Assembly: GCA_017165825.1 (NCBI GenBank)
Contig: CM029367.1
Location: 25,876,506 to 25,940,505 of the forward strand
From: Hepsetus odoe
Lineage: Eukaryota; Chordata; Actinopteri; Characiformes; Hepsetidae
Direction of reading: 5' to 3'
Length of the DNA stretch: 64,000 nt
In this document: in pieces, positions 22,901 through 36,983 of the stretch
Layout: every line of letters begins with the position of its first letter
How positions within the stretch are numbered: position 1 is the first letter of the stretch
Notes under the pieces: generated by a model
Seen by the model: the letters and a program-made list of their open reading frames with translations, nothing else
What the model was told of the DNA's origin: nothing
The model's database searches: none
Program-made: the position numbers and the translations under genes

Positions 22901-25802
22901 TCTCACAAAGTGAGAATTAGTTGTAAAGCAATTCATCTTCTAGCCTTTCTCTGAAGACCACATTCTCCGCCGAGGTGAAACACTGAGGGGAAAAAACTCC
23001 TTACATTTGAACTTTCCGACTCTCGAAGGTTCAGAATCATTACATGAACCTTATTTTCACACTGTTCTCAAAAGAGAAGCTTCACCACAGCTTCTAAGGG
23101 CCTGCTGCGTAGTGTTAATTGAGGCCAGTTTGCAAAAGATAATCCACAGCGAAATGTGAGATAATGTCTGGAAACTGCGCTGGGCTTTATCACGGCTGTG
23201 TAATTCTGCCTAGACACAAGCATGTTCACAGGTGTGTAGAAATAAGCCCTGATGGAAAAGCTGTATTGTTGGTTAAAGTGTATTTGTGTTGTGTTTTGTC
23301 TAAACAGGGCTTAAGAGCGGATTTAGAAAAGGAGCCAAATACTCGGCTGTGGTAATGTGATCATATGAGTGCAATTTTATGAAGGTGTTCCAAATGGTTC
23401 AGGACAATATTACAGAATTAGTGTTGCATTATGAAACGGATGCAGACAGAGTTCTTATTTGAATAGGAAACTATTGCCACTTATCTGAGATATAAAATGT
23501 CTTTTTTGCCTGCCATTATGTTATGCTTTTACTAAAATCTTAGTGGCAGCTTTAGGATGCTCATAAACTTAAAGTGAAAGTGACTGTTTTTGTCATTGTG
23601 AACCACGGCTCAGCACACAGTGAACCACAACGAAATTCAACCTCTGCTTTTCACCCATACACACCGTGCAGCAGGGGTAGCTATTTAAAGCACCCAGAGA
23701 GCAGTGGTGGGGACCGTACCTCGCTCAAGGGTACCTCAGGGCAACCTGCTGGTCCGGGACTCAAGCCCATGACCATCCGATGCTGGGGCAAACTCCCTAA
23801 CTACTAGGCCACCACTGCCCCAATATTAGTATATTCATAGCACATAAAGTATAATTGAATCTTAATGACCCTCAGTTTAGTTTTATTATATTTTGGCTGC
23901 TTGCAGAAATAGAAAAAGCATTATTCTCCTTCTACTTGGTACATGGGAAGAATGAAATAGAGATATTGGGACTGAGATGAAATTTATTAAAAGACATCTA
24001 TTAAAGTTTTGCAGATTAGTTAATTTTCCACTTAACTTGTGTCCATTTTAGGTGCTTCTGCAGCAGACTAATGGAGTTCCAGAGACTAGGTTCCTCTAAA
24101 ACCTCTTTCGAGCCAGTCAGAGGTGGACAGGCTCTGTGCTTCAGATTATTGTTTTACACTTGTGCTTAAGCTTCTTATTACAGACCGATGATTGGACAAA
24201 AGCAGAAATCATACTTAAATCAGTTACAGTGAGTCACCAGGACCTGTTATTTGGGTCCTACTATATTGTGCACGTTTAGAAATTCTAGAGAGCAAACGTG
24301 TAGATCACTCAGGGATTTAAGTATTATTTTCTTGATTTACATTGTAGCATCACATCTTATCCTGAAAGTACATTAAACTGAGTTTGGACCACTTTCCCGA
24401 CTAGAACTGTGTTCTGTGTTCACCTTAGGCGTTTCGTCATCTCACTGACAAAGCAACCATTAGTTGCAATGGATGAAAGAAGCAGAGCCGACAGACTGGG
24501 GTGTTTTGATGTGTCTTTTGTGTGAAGTCTGTTTCTGGATTGCTTACCCTCTTTGGCCAAGACTTGCACTAATGTTCTCTCATTATTTGCCATTTGGGTA
24601 ATGAAACATTACATTTTAGTAACTAATGCAGCACTGATGACCTCATGACCCTTATTTCAGAGGCAATAGCTATGAGACAGGATGCTGCAGGGATACATGT
24701 ATGCAGCGTTTGCAAATTTAAGGACAAACCTGAATTTTATAACTGAGCATGCATTTTTTTTTTTTTTTTTGTTGCATCTAAAATTATAAATACACTGCCT
24801 GTCCAAAAAAAAAGTCACCACCTGTATTTAACAAAGCAAAAAGGTAAGAGCCTCCTTTTTTTTCACCTGGGCAGCGGTGGCCTAGTGGTTAGGGAGTTGC
24901 CCCAGATCGGAAGATTGTGGGTTCGATTCCCTCACCAGTAGGTTGCCCTGAGGTACCTTTGAGCAAGGTACCGTCCCCTTCACTGCTCCCCGGGCTTTCC
25001 ATAGCTGCCCCCCGCTGTACATGTGTATGGGTGAAATGCAGAGGTTGAATTTTGATGTGCTGTGCTGTGCTGCGTTTCACAATGATAAGGGTAGTCACTT
25101 TCACTTTCATTGGATAATTCCTGCATGGATGATTGTTTCAGCTGCAACAATTTTTTTAACCCTAACTGATGCAGTGAGGAGCTTCTCATTGCTTAAACAA
25201 CCATGTCGTAAGACACATGGTGTGGTCGTTGAAAAGATGTTCCTCTGTATCAGAAGGTCAAATTATTGGCATCAAGCAAAGAAAACATCTAAGGAGAAGC
25301 TGAATCGACTAAAATTGGGTTAAGACCTGTCCAACACATTATTAAAAACTGGAAGGATAGTGGGGAGCCGTCATGGAAGAAATGTGGTTGGAAAAAAATC
25401 TTGAATGACTGTGACCAGCGATCACTTAAGCGTTTGGTGAAATCAAATCCTTAAAAAAAACAACAGCAGAACTCATGGCTATGTTCGATAGTGAAAGTAA
25501 GAGCATTTCCACACACACACACACACACACTGTGAAGGAGCCCCAGGGATTGGGACTAAACAGCTGTGTAGCCTTAAGAAAACCACTGATCAGTGAGGCT
25601 AATCGCAAAAAAAGGCTTCAATTTGCTCAGGAGCATAAAGATTGGACTCGTGGTCGGATGAGTCCAGATTTAGAAATAAATAAACAGAAATAAATGTTGC
25701 GACATCGCAGAAGCTTATTGAAACGATGACACAGTGAATATCAAAGCTAAAGGCGGTCCAACGAAATGTTAATGTGTGTGATCTTTTATTTTTGGATGGG
25801 CA

Positions 25803-25844
<42 letters not shown>

Positions 25845-28800
25845 GTATATGTATGTGTGTGTGTGTGTGTGTATATATACATATATATATATCTATATCA
25901 ATGTGTATATATAAAATTGTTTTTAAATTATGTAAATTAAATGACAAAACTTTAGATTTTTGAGGTTTTTGTTGATTGGCAGGTTTCCAGAGTGGCTCAC
26001 TAGTTTAAGCATTGGCCCCATTTTCAGGAAACTGCATTTAGCTCTGGATTTCTGTTCACCTGATAAACTCCCGACAGTCATTTGTTTGTTACTGCAAACA
26101 ATTCCAACCATTTTATAACAGGTGTTGCTGAGCTTTGAGTCAGAATGCTCGGCAGGATCTCTTTTGGTGTGCTTTAGTTTGAGAGTGACTCACCTACTGC
26201 GTTACCACTTGGCCTGTCATAATTTTCGTATGTAAACACTCATAAAACAGTCCACACACTCCCTTGGCCACAGTGGGAATAAATTGGGACTGCTGTTGAG
26301 TGTCAAAATGGTCTCTGTTTGTTTTGGTTTTGTTATTTTTTATCTTTAGCTTTCTTATCCAGAACTAAGCTACAGTTTAACTAAAGCACTTTTATAAAGA
26401 GTGTATTTTACAACTGTACCTAAAGAGTGTATGCTGCACGTTAGGGCTGAACAATATATTATATGGCACTATATATCATAACGGTATGCAAATGAACCCA
26501 TTAACCAATAGAATTGTTTTGTTTAAAGCAAAAGTGATCATGGTCACATTCTGACATATTCAAACTGTTCATCAAACACACATTTCTTGATGGAAAACAT
26601 GCAAGTCTTTGAAAAAATCCTAACTGAAGCTGCATTAAAGTGGCAGCTTAATAGGGTTGCCAATACTGGTGAAGTGAGATGTTCAGTTGGCTGGAGTGAA
26701 ACGGGAGTGAGATTTTGAACGCTACAAGCACAAAAGCTTATTCATTACTTAAAAGGCTAACTTGACCTAAAGCTCATAATCACAAGCCTGTAGACCTGTT
26801 CTCAGAACAGCTCCTTCAGTTCTCATACAAATTCCTCTTTCTTAATATTCGGACTGCATAAGAGAAAAGCATTAAGCAGCTCTCAGTGCATATTTTTTGG
26901 GCGTGTCTGGGCCATTCATTTTTAATGAAGCAGTTGGCAAACGTTAAAGTGTATAAAGCCAACCCCCAAAGTGCAGCCAATGCCTAAAGGCCTTCACTGG
27001 TAGAAATGACAAAGAAGTTGAAGTCTGCTTTATATTTGTTTAAAATCATAAAATAATCTTCCAGGACAGTTGTGGTATAAAAAGGGCAGCCATTGCCAAA
27101 AACTAGACAAGATTTAGGACCGGAAGCTTGTGGGTTAGATTCCCGGTGGGGAGGACTAAATGAGCAGCACTCGCTTTAAACCCAAGGCTCGATCAAGGCT
27201 CCTAAGCCCAAACTGCTCCCTGGGAGCTGCGGCTGTGATATAATTTCTTCATAATTAGAAACCTTTATATGTATCTGATACATTTAAAATGTCTCAAATC
27301 CTGTTTGGGCTTCATGTTTGAATCCTCTAACAAGTTGAGTTAAGTTTTAGTTTGAATCCTCCTATGCGGTTGCTTAGTGGTTAGGGAGTTCGAATGCCTT
27401 ACCAGTTGGTTACCTTGAGGAACGCTTGAGCAAGGTACCATCCCTATCACTGCTCCCGGGCACTTTTAATAGCTGCCCTCTGCTGCACATGTGTGAGTGT
27501 ATGGGTAAAATGCAGAGGTGTAATTTTGTTGCGTTTCAATGTGCTATGTTTCACAATGACAAGAATGTTCACTTTCACTTTAGGATGAAGGTCTGGAGTA
27601 GTTAAATCTAGATGGTGCTTGAATTAAACTAAAACCCTGAAAAATATTACCTTAAAATAAACTACCATAATATTTGACGGCTCATTCACCTGTATTCCAC
27701 ACCCACTTTTAACAACTTGAGACCACGTGAAGAAATTGGTAAAAATGATGCATATTCATTACCCATTTTAAGGAGGCCACCTCTGCTCTTAGGCTGGAGC
27801 TTATTTGGCCTCTCTGGTTAATTTGGCTATTTTTGTGTCACATAAGCTGCTTTATAGCAATTTGGTGCAACATTTTGTCCGTATTGTCTCACTGTACATG
27901 TAGAGTGGGGTTGGTGAACTAATTGTATGCAGAACACAATTTTTGGTTACCATGGTTCCACATAGTCCAACACTTCATTATTCTTCATTGGTATGAAAAA
28001 TAAATTATGCTTATTGGTTTCATTAAATCTCTGGTTGAAACATGTAACTATGTAAAACACTGTATAGGGGCATGTGAGCATATATAGTTTGAATTAAGAA
28101 GAGACTGGGCTTCAGGTCATTTGTTTCAGTATATGCAGTTTACTTCTGATGTTTTTGTAGTGCAGGGAATTTGCTGCAAAGAACAGGTGTGGTAGCTGAA
28201 AAGAAGCTAGTTGCCTATTTGTAGAAAAGCATCATCATAACATAAAGCTTGTTCAGCTCTGTTGATTGGTAACAGAGGGCTTATAGTGACAGCATCCCAT
28301 CTGCGATAAGAAGTGGACTGGATATGTGATTTGCACACTTGCACTATGTTTAGTTATTGAAATATTACTGTAATCGATCCTTGCTAGATTATTCAAGATC
28401 CCTTTTAAATAAAAGCAGTGCAAGATTCCAGGTTCCTAACAGCCTCAAGTCTTATCTGTGACAGGTTTTTTAATGAATAACTTTAAAACCAATACAAAAG
28501 TCACAGATATTAAATGTTTAGGGGGTAAATCAGTGGTTTGACTTTGGAGAAATTAAATAGTCGCAATTTCCCTTTTACACCATATCATCCATGACACGCT
28601 TTGTATTAGAAGGTTTTTTTCTAGTTTTATTTTATTTTTTTTAGTTCTTATCTGTAGGGAAATTGTAGTGTAATTACATCAATTGAAGTGATTGCCTTGT
28701 TTGTTTAAATACATCAAGTTCTTCAAAATGTTTAGTAGACTTGCTTATGTGGTTTCTGATGTATGACTTACTAAAACTCAGTAGTGAAACATATTTCAGA

Positions 28801-31800
28801 GCATTGTTGTAGATTGTAGAGCATCAGGCAGTCTCAGAAACCATGTAAGGAAGTCTTTTAAGATTACTCAAAGTTGTCACACACTGACCCAGCTTTGTCC
28901 TGCCCAGGTCCTGCCCAGAAAATGCCAGCCACTGCCACAGCCATGGACTTCTTCCAGTTATTTGTACCAGACAACGCAATCCAGAATATGGTGACTCAGA
29001 CCAACATGTATGCCAAGAAGTACCAAGAGCGCTTTGGCAGCGATGAGGGCTGGACCAACGTGACTCCAGCTGAGATGAAGGCTTTCCTGGGCTTTGTAAT
29101 CTCCACCAGTGTACATCGCTGTGAATCTGTTTTGAGTATCTGGAGCAGTGGTTTCTTTAGCAACCGCAGCATAGCGCTCAAGATGAGCCAGGCGCGCTTT
29201 GAGAAGATCCTCAAATACTTCCATATTGTGGCCTTCCGTTCAAGCCAAGGTGGCAACCAGGGCCTTTACAAGATCCAGCCCTTCCTAGACTCATTGCAGC
29301 AGAGCTTCAGTTGCGCCTTCCGGCCCTCACAAACACAGGTATGAAGTGCACACTTGAGTTCCTGTTAAGCTCCTGTTATGAACTTTCCTTAAGGTACATT
29401 GTATCTTTTAGAATGGTTTTCTCTGAGCAAAGATAATGCAGTGACATTTGTGATACGTCTAGCTGTAGGAATAAATAAAAAATGCATTTGAAAACTACTG
29501 ATGTGAACTGGCTACATAAGGTTCTGCATAAATCTGAACCACGATGTTTGGTTGTTACATAATGATTGTGCCTTGATGCACCTGGAACTCTTCTGGATCA
29601 CTGTGCATGAGCAATTGAAAATTAAAAGCTAATATATGCAACAGCCATTATTAATGCAATAGTGATAAACATACGGTATATTGTGCAGACATTGGGGCAG
29701 TGGTAAGTGCTGTTGCCTCACAGTGAGAAGGGTTTGGGTTTGATACCTAGCTGGGCATGCCAAGGGTCCTTTCTTTGTGGAGTCTGTGTGGGTTTCCACT
29801 AGGAGCTCTGAGTGTCCTCCTACAGTCCATGAACATGTGCATCAGGTGGATTGGAGGTACTGTAAGTCTGCCCTGCAATGGACCAGTGGCCTGTCTGGAA
29901 ATTTTCCCAACTTCTTGCAGAGAGAAACTGGTATCCGAATGCGAGTGGCTCAGATATTGAATATTGTCTGTGGCTTTTAAAATTCAGGAGTTGTTCTGCT
30001 CTATCCAGAGAGCTTTGAATAAGCCTGAAGTTTTTATCCAAATCCTAACAGAGCTGAAGAATGTCCTGTCATTTTGGTCTGAAACTGATCTGAGCCTGAC
30101 AGTTCTGTCCAGAGTTGAACAAACTGGCCCATGATCACCCACATGGCAAACCTGGTATTTTTAATGACCGCAGTGGTTATATTACATAGAATAACAGCCC
30201 TCATTAGATCTCCATCTATACAGCACTGCCAGGTAGAAATAAAAGTTCTTAGGTAAACTACCTGCCACAGGTTTGGGCAATGTGGCAAAAATAGATGTCC
30301 CAGTTTTCACAATAAATAATATGTTTTAATATATGTATACGTTTCTAACGTTTGACAATTCAAAACAGAAAAAGTCTGTAGGGCAATCAGAAAAATATTA
30401 TCAGGAACTATAATTAAAAATTCATTCAGTCGTTCACTTTTGATTTAAGCGGGACTCAAGATTCACAAAATCTCACCTGTTATTGGGTTAATGAGACTTC
30501 ATTTATCTTAACATTTAAATGCACAAAATGAAAAAGGAAAACTACAATCAATGCACAAATAACCTGAATATCTAGCAGAACAGATGTGTAGCTGTTAACT
30601 GTTTCATTTGGATAACGAGTTAGGAGGGGACTCATAGCAGCCGGCGTAAGACATTCCATGGGACTCGTCAAACTCCCACCAAGCCTTGTCTGTATTAAAT
30701 TGTCAGAAACTAGGACAAGCGAGGCAGCTACGTGTTTCTGTGCCAGAAGGAAGTGGGTTGAAGATTTAAGTTGAAACTTTGGCCCTCCAGCTGTAATTAG
30801 AAGCGCTTACAGACCAGCCACACGTCAGACGTTTTGGTTCATAATTTTTGGGGTCAGGCAGAGGGTCAGATTCTGTCCCTTAATCTACAAAGGTTGTTTA
30901 GGAGGCTAAACAACGTAATTTAACTGCAAATTAATAATGTCATTCTTCATGTTAATAAAAGGATTATGATTAATTAGACTAAAACAATATCAGAAAATGA
31001 ATACAAATGTGTGTAGCTGAATGCTGAAATCTGGGAAGATCTGGGATTTGTGCAACAGCCGTCTAAAGTCAAATTTCAGATTGGATCAGACTCCTCTGTA
31101 TTTAAGTATTAGCATGTGAAAAGATACCAAACATAACTTGGCTAATTCTGGTACTTCTGGTACAAGTAGAAACTTGTGGATTTATTTGCAAACCTATTCA
31201 ATTAAAATGTACCGTTCAGCCCAAAATGCTAAATTGCTGAATTAGGTTACATTTTCAGGAATTGACTCCTTGATTGTTTCTCATTGTTTGCTATCTTGGC
31301 ATGCATGGCTGAGATATTCCTTTTATAAATTTCATTTAGTCTACGACAGAATCCGATGCACTGCTGTGAGTGTGTGGTCACTGACAGAATGTATGTGAGC
31401 CTGTGTCTCTTCAGTTGTCAGACATTTACGCCCAGAGCATGTTAATTCTCCATCAAAGATGGAAGGACACTGTGAGTCTGGCTATGAGTGAGTGAGTGAG
31501 TGAGTGAGAAAGAGAGAGCGACAGAAAGAGTGTTCCCCTGATTCCGTACATGCATGGTAAGTTGACCTACTTGTCAGATTTGGAAACTTACGACTGCAGC
31601 TCAGAGCTTCATGATGGAGTTTTACTGCAGAAAAACTGATTGGCTTACAGGGTTCCAGTAAATATTTTCAAGGAAACTGTAGACTAGGGACTAGTTTCCA
31701 TGCACAAATTATTATATTTATCATGAATCCTCATTATTTCTTTTTGATCAGATAATGCCAGTATTTTTCTGCTCTGAGACACCAAACGCATGCATGTGTG

Positions 31801-34800
31801 TACATAACAGGACACGTTTGTAGGGACCAAAGGAAGTAAAATTAAACTCCTTGCCTTCCTTGTGACGGTTCAAACTTTGCTCTTCTCTTGGTGTTGATAA
31901 TTGAACCTGAGCAAAAGGGTGGATTGATCCTTTCGCGTTTGTAATTGAGGTTTCTGCGCTACAGGAATCAAGCTTTTTCTCGATTTGATGTGTATAAGAT
32001 GCCGAATGGAAATGCATTCTGTTTTTTAATAATGAATGACCTCTCTGACCTGCTACATTGAGTGCAGTAGTGCCAGCTCAGCTTATCCCATTTGCACTTC
32101 CCATGAATCCACTCCCTGCACCCACCAGCCACGTCCTGCCCCATCTATCAGAAAGAAACAACTTGGCTTTCAGAGAGCTTAAACTCTCTCTCTGGTTTAA
32201 GCTGGAAATGAGGTGATCTATAGATAATGGGCTAATGCAGCCCTGGCAGAGCCCAGGGTGCTGAAGAATGTGGGCTAGAATTCATGCAGAACAGGATGAC
32301 AAGCAAACTGCTCTTCTGCGGGCTGGAGGAAAAGAAAGCCACAGCAGTATAACTGAAAGTGAAAGCATAATAAAAGCATAAACCAAATGGTTTGCAGATC
32401 CCGTAGACGTCCCCTACCTAGGCCTGTTGAGAATAAGACACTCTGTGGATTACTATAATGTTTATTCATAGATGCAAATAACTGGAGTGGAATTTATAGA
32501 CATCATAAAATCATTTTTGTCACATTCCTCAGGCTAGAATAGGAATACATGCCATCTTCCATAAAATCAATTTTTGAATTGCCATCGGCCTCAGCAAAGC
32601 AGAAGGCTGAAGGCTGAAAAGCTAAGCGTTTCTGAAGTTACAGCTGATATCTGAGGAAGAATCACAGTAAATCACTGATATTTTAGCTAATAAAGATTAA
32701 CGGCCACTGATGAATGTATATGGGTTATCAGCTTCATATATCAGCATGAGATTTTATTTCCACTTTAAAAAATAACATTCAAAGTTTTTCATATTTTTAA
32801 AGTTAGTTCTTCATGTTCTGTAGCCTGCTTACCCTTTAGGCAGTTGCTTCTATTTCTTCAGAATCTTTTCTGGACTCTGTGTCTCTGGTTTGGTATTAAC
32901 AGCTTATTGTCCAACTAATAATATATCATCTGTGACATTGCACAGGACTGGTGTATAAGAATCATTTTAATGCGTTCCTCTGCAGCCGAACTGGTTTTCC
33001 TAATTTCGATGAAATAACCACAGGCCAAGGTCAAATAATCAAAAAAGGCCTTGACTAACTAGAAACAAACTATGGCTGGACTTGCATAGATGTGAAAAGG
33101 AAAAAAAAAAAAAAAAAGTAAAAGTGGAAAGGCTTTTTTTTTTATTTACCTTCATTGCTTATTCTTTTAGACATGATTAAAAAAATGAATTAATTAAACT
33201 AATTAAACAAGAAAACGAAAGAGCTTTTTAGCAATTCTCCTGTAAAAAATACATCAAATTTCACTTAAAATCATTGGTCTAAGCTAATCATTTGTCCAGT
33301 TTTTTTAAATAGCATAAATTATTATGTTTGTCACTTTTTTAATTGAAAGAATGTTCCAGAATACTTTGTTAATTTTACCACTGTGGTTTGGTGCTGTTTT
33401 TTATGTGCAGAATGAAAAATCATATCTTTAATTATTAAAACCATATTGAAGAAATTGATTTGGAAGATGCTCTACCCCTCGCCCAGCCTGTCCTGCTCTG
33501 TCCTAGCTGCTCTTCCCAAAACGCCCCCACAGGACCATGTCATTGGTTGTAAAAGAGCAGCTGTGTGGATAATTAGCCTCATTTTCAAACGGAGTTGTTC
33601 TTTTGTAGTCAGTGCCAGAGGACTCCGGTTTCAGCTAGCTCTTTACTTCATGGAGGTTTTTAGTTGAGCAGCTGTAAAAGGAAAGAGTGATATTAGCTTG
33701 GTGTCCAGGCTTCGCATTATCTTTCACTCATGTGTGTCATGGTCCCCAGTGTGGTGCAGCTGAGAGACAGCACCTCAGCGGCTGGTCTATCATCAGTAAA
33801 TGAAACACCATCTGGTCTCTTGGTTTTCCCAGTTCCATGGCAACATCGCCTTGGCAACACACTATGCAAGCTAGAACACGATGGATTTCTTTAGTCAGCC
33901 CTGATGCTCTGTCAGGGAGCCAAATACACATTAATGTAACTCCGGGAATAGTTGAGGGGGATCAGTGAGTCAGCATTAAAGCTCTGTTGGCTTGAGCATC
34001 ACCGCATCTAACACACTGGCCTAGATGTGTTCAAAGATGGCCTAGGCGTGGCAGTGGTTTAGTGGTAGGGTACTTGCCCACAGACCTATGGATCACAAGG
34101 TCGCAGGTTCGAGAATCCCACCTCTGGTACTACCACCACTGGGTCCCTGAGCAAGACCCTTAACCCTGAGTGTCTCCAGGGGGGCTGTGCCTGTAATCAG
34201 GACATGGAAGTCACTCTGGATGAGAGTGTCTGCTAAATGCCGCAGATGTAAATGAATGAGTAATTTATCTTTTCAGTGTCAGGAAAAAAGAGACGAGACA
34301 CATATTTAACAAATAGTTACGTCAAAAGCTTCCAAATTTAGCGTCAAACATGTCAAATCTGTCACTTTCTAGTTACCAGTTACAGCCGTATCCTCAGAAG
34401 AACAGCACCTGCTAATGTTCTCACTGACGTTATGTTCCCTTTTGAACAGACAATAAGACTTATTACACAAGCAGCTACCCCCACACACCACACATTGTAT
34501 TCTCATGAGCATGTACAATTTCTTTTCTGAAAATATCAGGAAGAAGAATAATGAAGGAGAAACAACAGGAGTTTAAACTATGAATAGAAAGGTGAACTTT
34601 GCAAGACCTGGAAGAACACCAAGACGGTCCCCATCAAAGGCACCAAGTTTAATCTTTGAGAAAGAATCAAGCTTCACCTTTCTTTCATATCTAAAAAACA
34701 GACAAGTTTGCATCCATCTGTTGTAGGAACATCTGAAAGCATCTAAAACTGGAAAAGAGAAACGGCCAGAAAACAAGAACTAAAACATCAAACTGGTGGA

Positions 34801-36944
34801 TAGATTTGTAATTGGGATTACTTAAAAAAAAATGCACCAAATTATGTAAAAAAAATATTAAAAAAAAAAAAAAAAAAAAAAAGAAAACCAAAAGCAGAAT
34901 AGGAGCTATAATCGTGTGTTTTTCTGTTAAAAATTTCTTTTTCAGCTGATGAAAGTATAGAATTTGCTTTTATTTAATGGTTGTTTCAACTGCAAATTAA
35001 ATAAACAGATGGTCTCTGTCCTTTACATAACAGTATATGTGGCCTGAATTCCACTAATTAGAAGTAAAAAAATTTTTTAATATTTTTGTGGAAAGTTCTA
35101 ATTTTACATAAAATGTATTTTTTTATGAAACTGTCCTCTAGGATTTCAGTCTCATCATGCTCTATTCCCTCAGGTCCTCCATGAACCCCTGATCGATGAG
35201 GATCCCGTCTTCATCACCACGTGTACAGAGAGAGAACTTCGGAAGAGAAAGAAGCGGAAGTTCAGCCTGTGGGTGCGCCAGTGCAGCTCCACTGGGTTTA
35301 TCTGTCAGGTAATCATATTCACTTTCTAACACACATCACACACTGCTCGATAATGGTGCGCCTGAGCTGTAGTGTATTGCTTGCTCAGCGGATAAGATTT
35401 CGGCAGGGAGTTCATGCAGGAGGGCTTTTGGCAACAAACAGAAACAGGATTTTTTTTAACACTTCAAAGAGATTTTTATAGTTTCTTCTTTTACCCCACA
35501 TCACTAATCAGCAACGACATATTCGGGGACATTTATAGCCACCGGTTTAGCACTGTGCAAACTTCATACCTAAAGTATCACATTGCTGACTCTCACTGCA
35601 TTGAGGTATGTAATGCTGGGTCAATAAGCAGTTTATTAAAATCTATAAAGAATAGCGGCCCTGTCACCGTACACCGAGCAAGTCCTGGGGTTAATTCCCA
35701 GGGGTCCAGTGTGTGTGGAGCTCTCGTTCTCCCCTTTAGGGATGGCATAGTCTAAATACAGGCATCATGTCTGCTCCTAGGTGTGTGTCCTGGGTGCTTC
35801 AGCCTTTTGTCTTATTCTTCACTTACACTCAGTACACTTAGGGCTGAATTAAGACCCGAAACAAATCATGCCAAAACAACAGGCAACTCTTAGATCAGCT
35901 CTAATGAAGGCTTTTGAAAGTGAAAATGAAAGTGACAACCCTTGTCATCACAGCACAGCAGACAATGAACCACAACGAAATTGGACCTCTGCATTTAACC
36001 CATGCACACTCAAACACCGTGCAGCAGTGGGCAGCTATTTAAAGCGCCCGGGGAGCAGTGACGGGGACGGCACCTTGCTCAAGGGGACCTCAGGGCAGCC
36101 TATTGGGAAGGGGTTCGAACCCCCGATCATACGGCTAACGCCCTAACCACCGCTGCCCCAAAATCCCACGAATGAGAAATTTGTCCTCTGCATTTCACCC
36201 ATACACACACGTGCAGCAGTGGGCAGCTATTGGAAGTGCCCGGGGAGCAGGGACGGTACCTTGCTCAAGGGTTTCTCAGGGTAACCCACTGGAGGGGATC
36301 GAACCCACAATCTTCCGATCCAGGGGCCAACTCCCTAACTCCCTAACCACTAGGCCACCGCTTTACTTTATGGGCCTTGAGTATCAGGATTATGTATAGA
36401 TAGTGTCTAAAAACAAAGAATACAGGTTTAAACTCACAGAAGATGCTTTTCAACAGATATGAGACCTTTGCGAGGGGGGGGGGGGGGGTATGTATGGTTA
36501 AAGTAGTAGAAATGCATACAACCAAAAACCTTCCCGTTTCTGTGAGCACTTCTCATCCTGCCAAGCAGCTGATAGTGAAGAAAACAGAAGCACCGTTTCT
36601 CATCCAGTTCATCTCCTCTGAGTTTCTTCAGCCTGCTTAGGTTACCTGTGGTGAACAATGCTCCAGTTAGGTTCGCCTTTATTGTACCTCATGTTTTAAC
36701 ATGCATAAACATTGACTGTCAGTGTGAGACAGTAACAGTGCAATCGTTTTTAAAGAATTTGCAAATTATTTGCCCCTGGTTGTAGGATTTCAGTCTGAAC
36801 ATTTTGAGCACCAAGTGTATTTGCATGTGGGTAAACGTCCTATGAAGTTTCATCCCAGATAAGAGTAAGAGAAAGTGACTCTTCCTGTCACTGTGAAACA
36901 CAGCACACAGTGAGTCACAATGAAATTCAACCTTTTCATTTTAC

Positions 36945-36983
<39 letters not shown>

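Larger units (their letters stand above)
24791..25806 (+). mobile_element. Tc1-like DNA transposon remnant
   Basis: The left end (tacactgcctgtccaaaaaa) and right end (tttttggatgggcagtgt) are inverted matches. Between them, broken frames resemble a Tc1-family transposase: SLKRLVKSNP near 25420-25450 and KPLISEANRKKRLQFAQEHK with DWT near 25580-25650. The C-terminal catalytic part is missing, and stops, frameshifts, a (CA)n expansion and a SINE interrupt the rest. Not functional. Confidence 0.82.
16978..28907 (+). other. pgbd5 intron 1
   Basis: Large intron with no supported coding exon. It holds the densest repeat load of the window: an RTE fragment, nine or more SINE copies, a Tc1-like remnant and microsatellites, listed separately. 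The stretches 17000-17990, 18480-19650, 25920-27100 and 27590-28900 are AT-rich and show nothing I can name. Open frames such as 19211-19594 lack recognisable motifs. Confidence 0.8.
29339..35173 (+). other. pgbd5 intron 2
   Basis: A 5.8 kb intron with no supported exon. It contains a type C repeat, a (GAGT)n run (31486-31508), A-rich tracts (33102-33117 and 34860-34882) and one SINE. The long stretch 29980-34040 shows no recognisable transposon and is a candidate place to look for conserved non-coding sequence. Confidence 0.7.

Noticed and set aside
29690..29980. Open frames on both strands near 29.8 kb
   Set aside because: They fall within a type C dispersed repeat.
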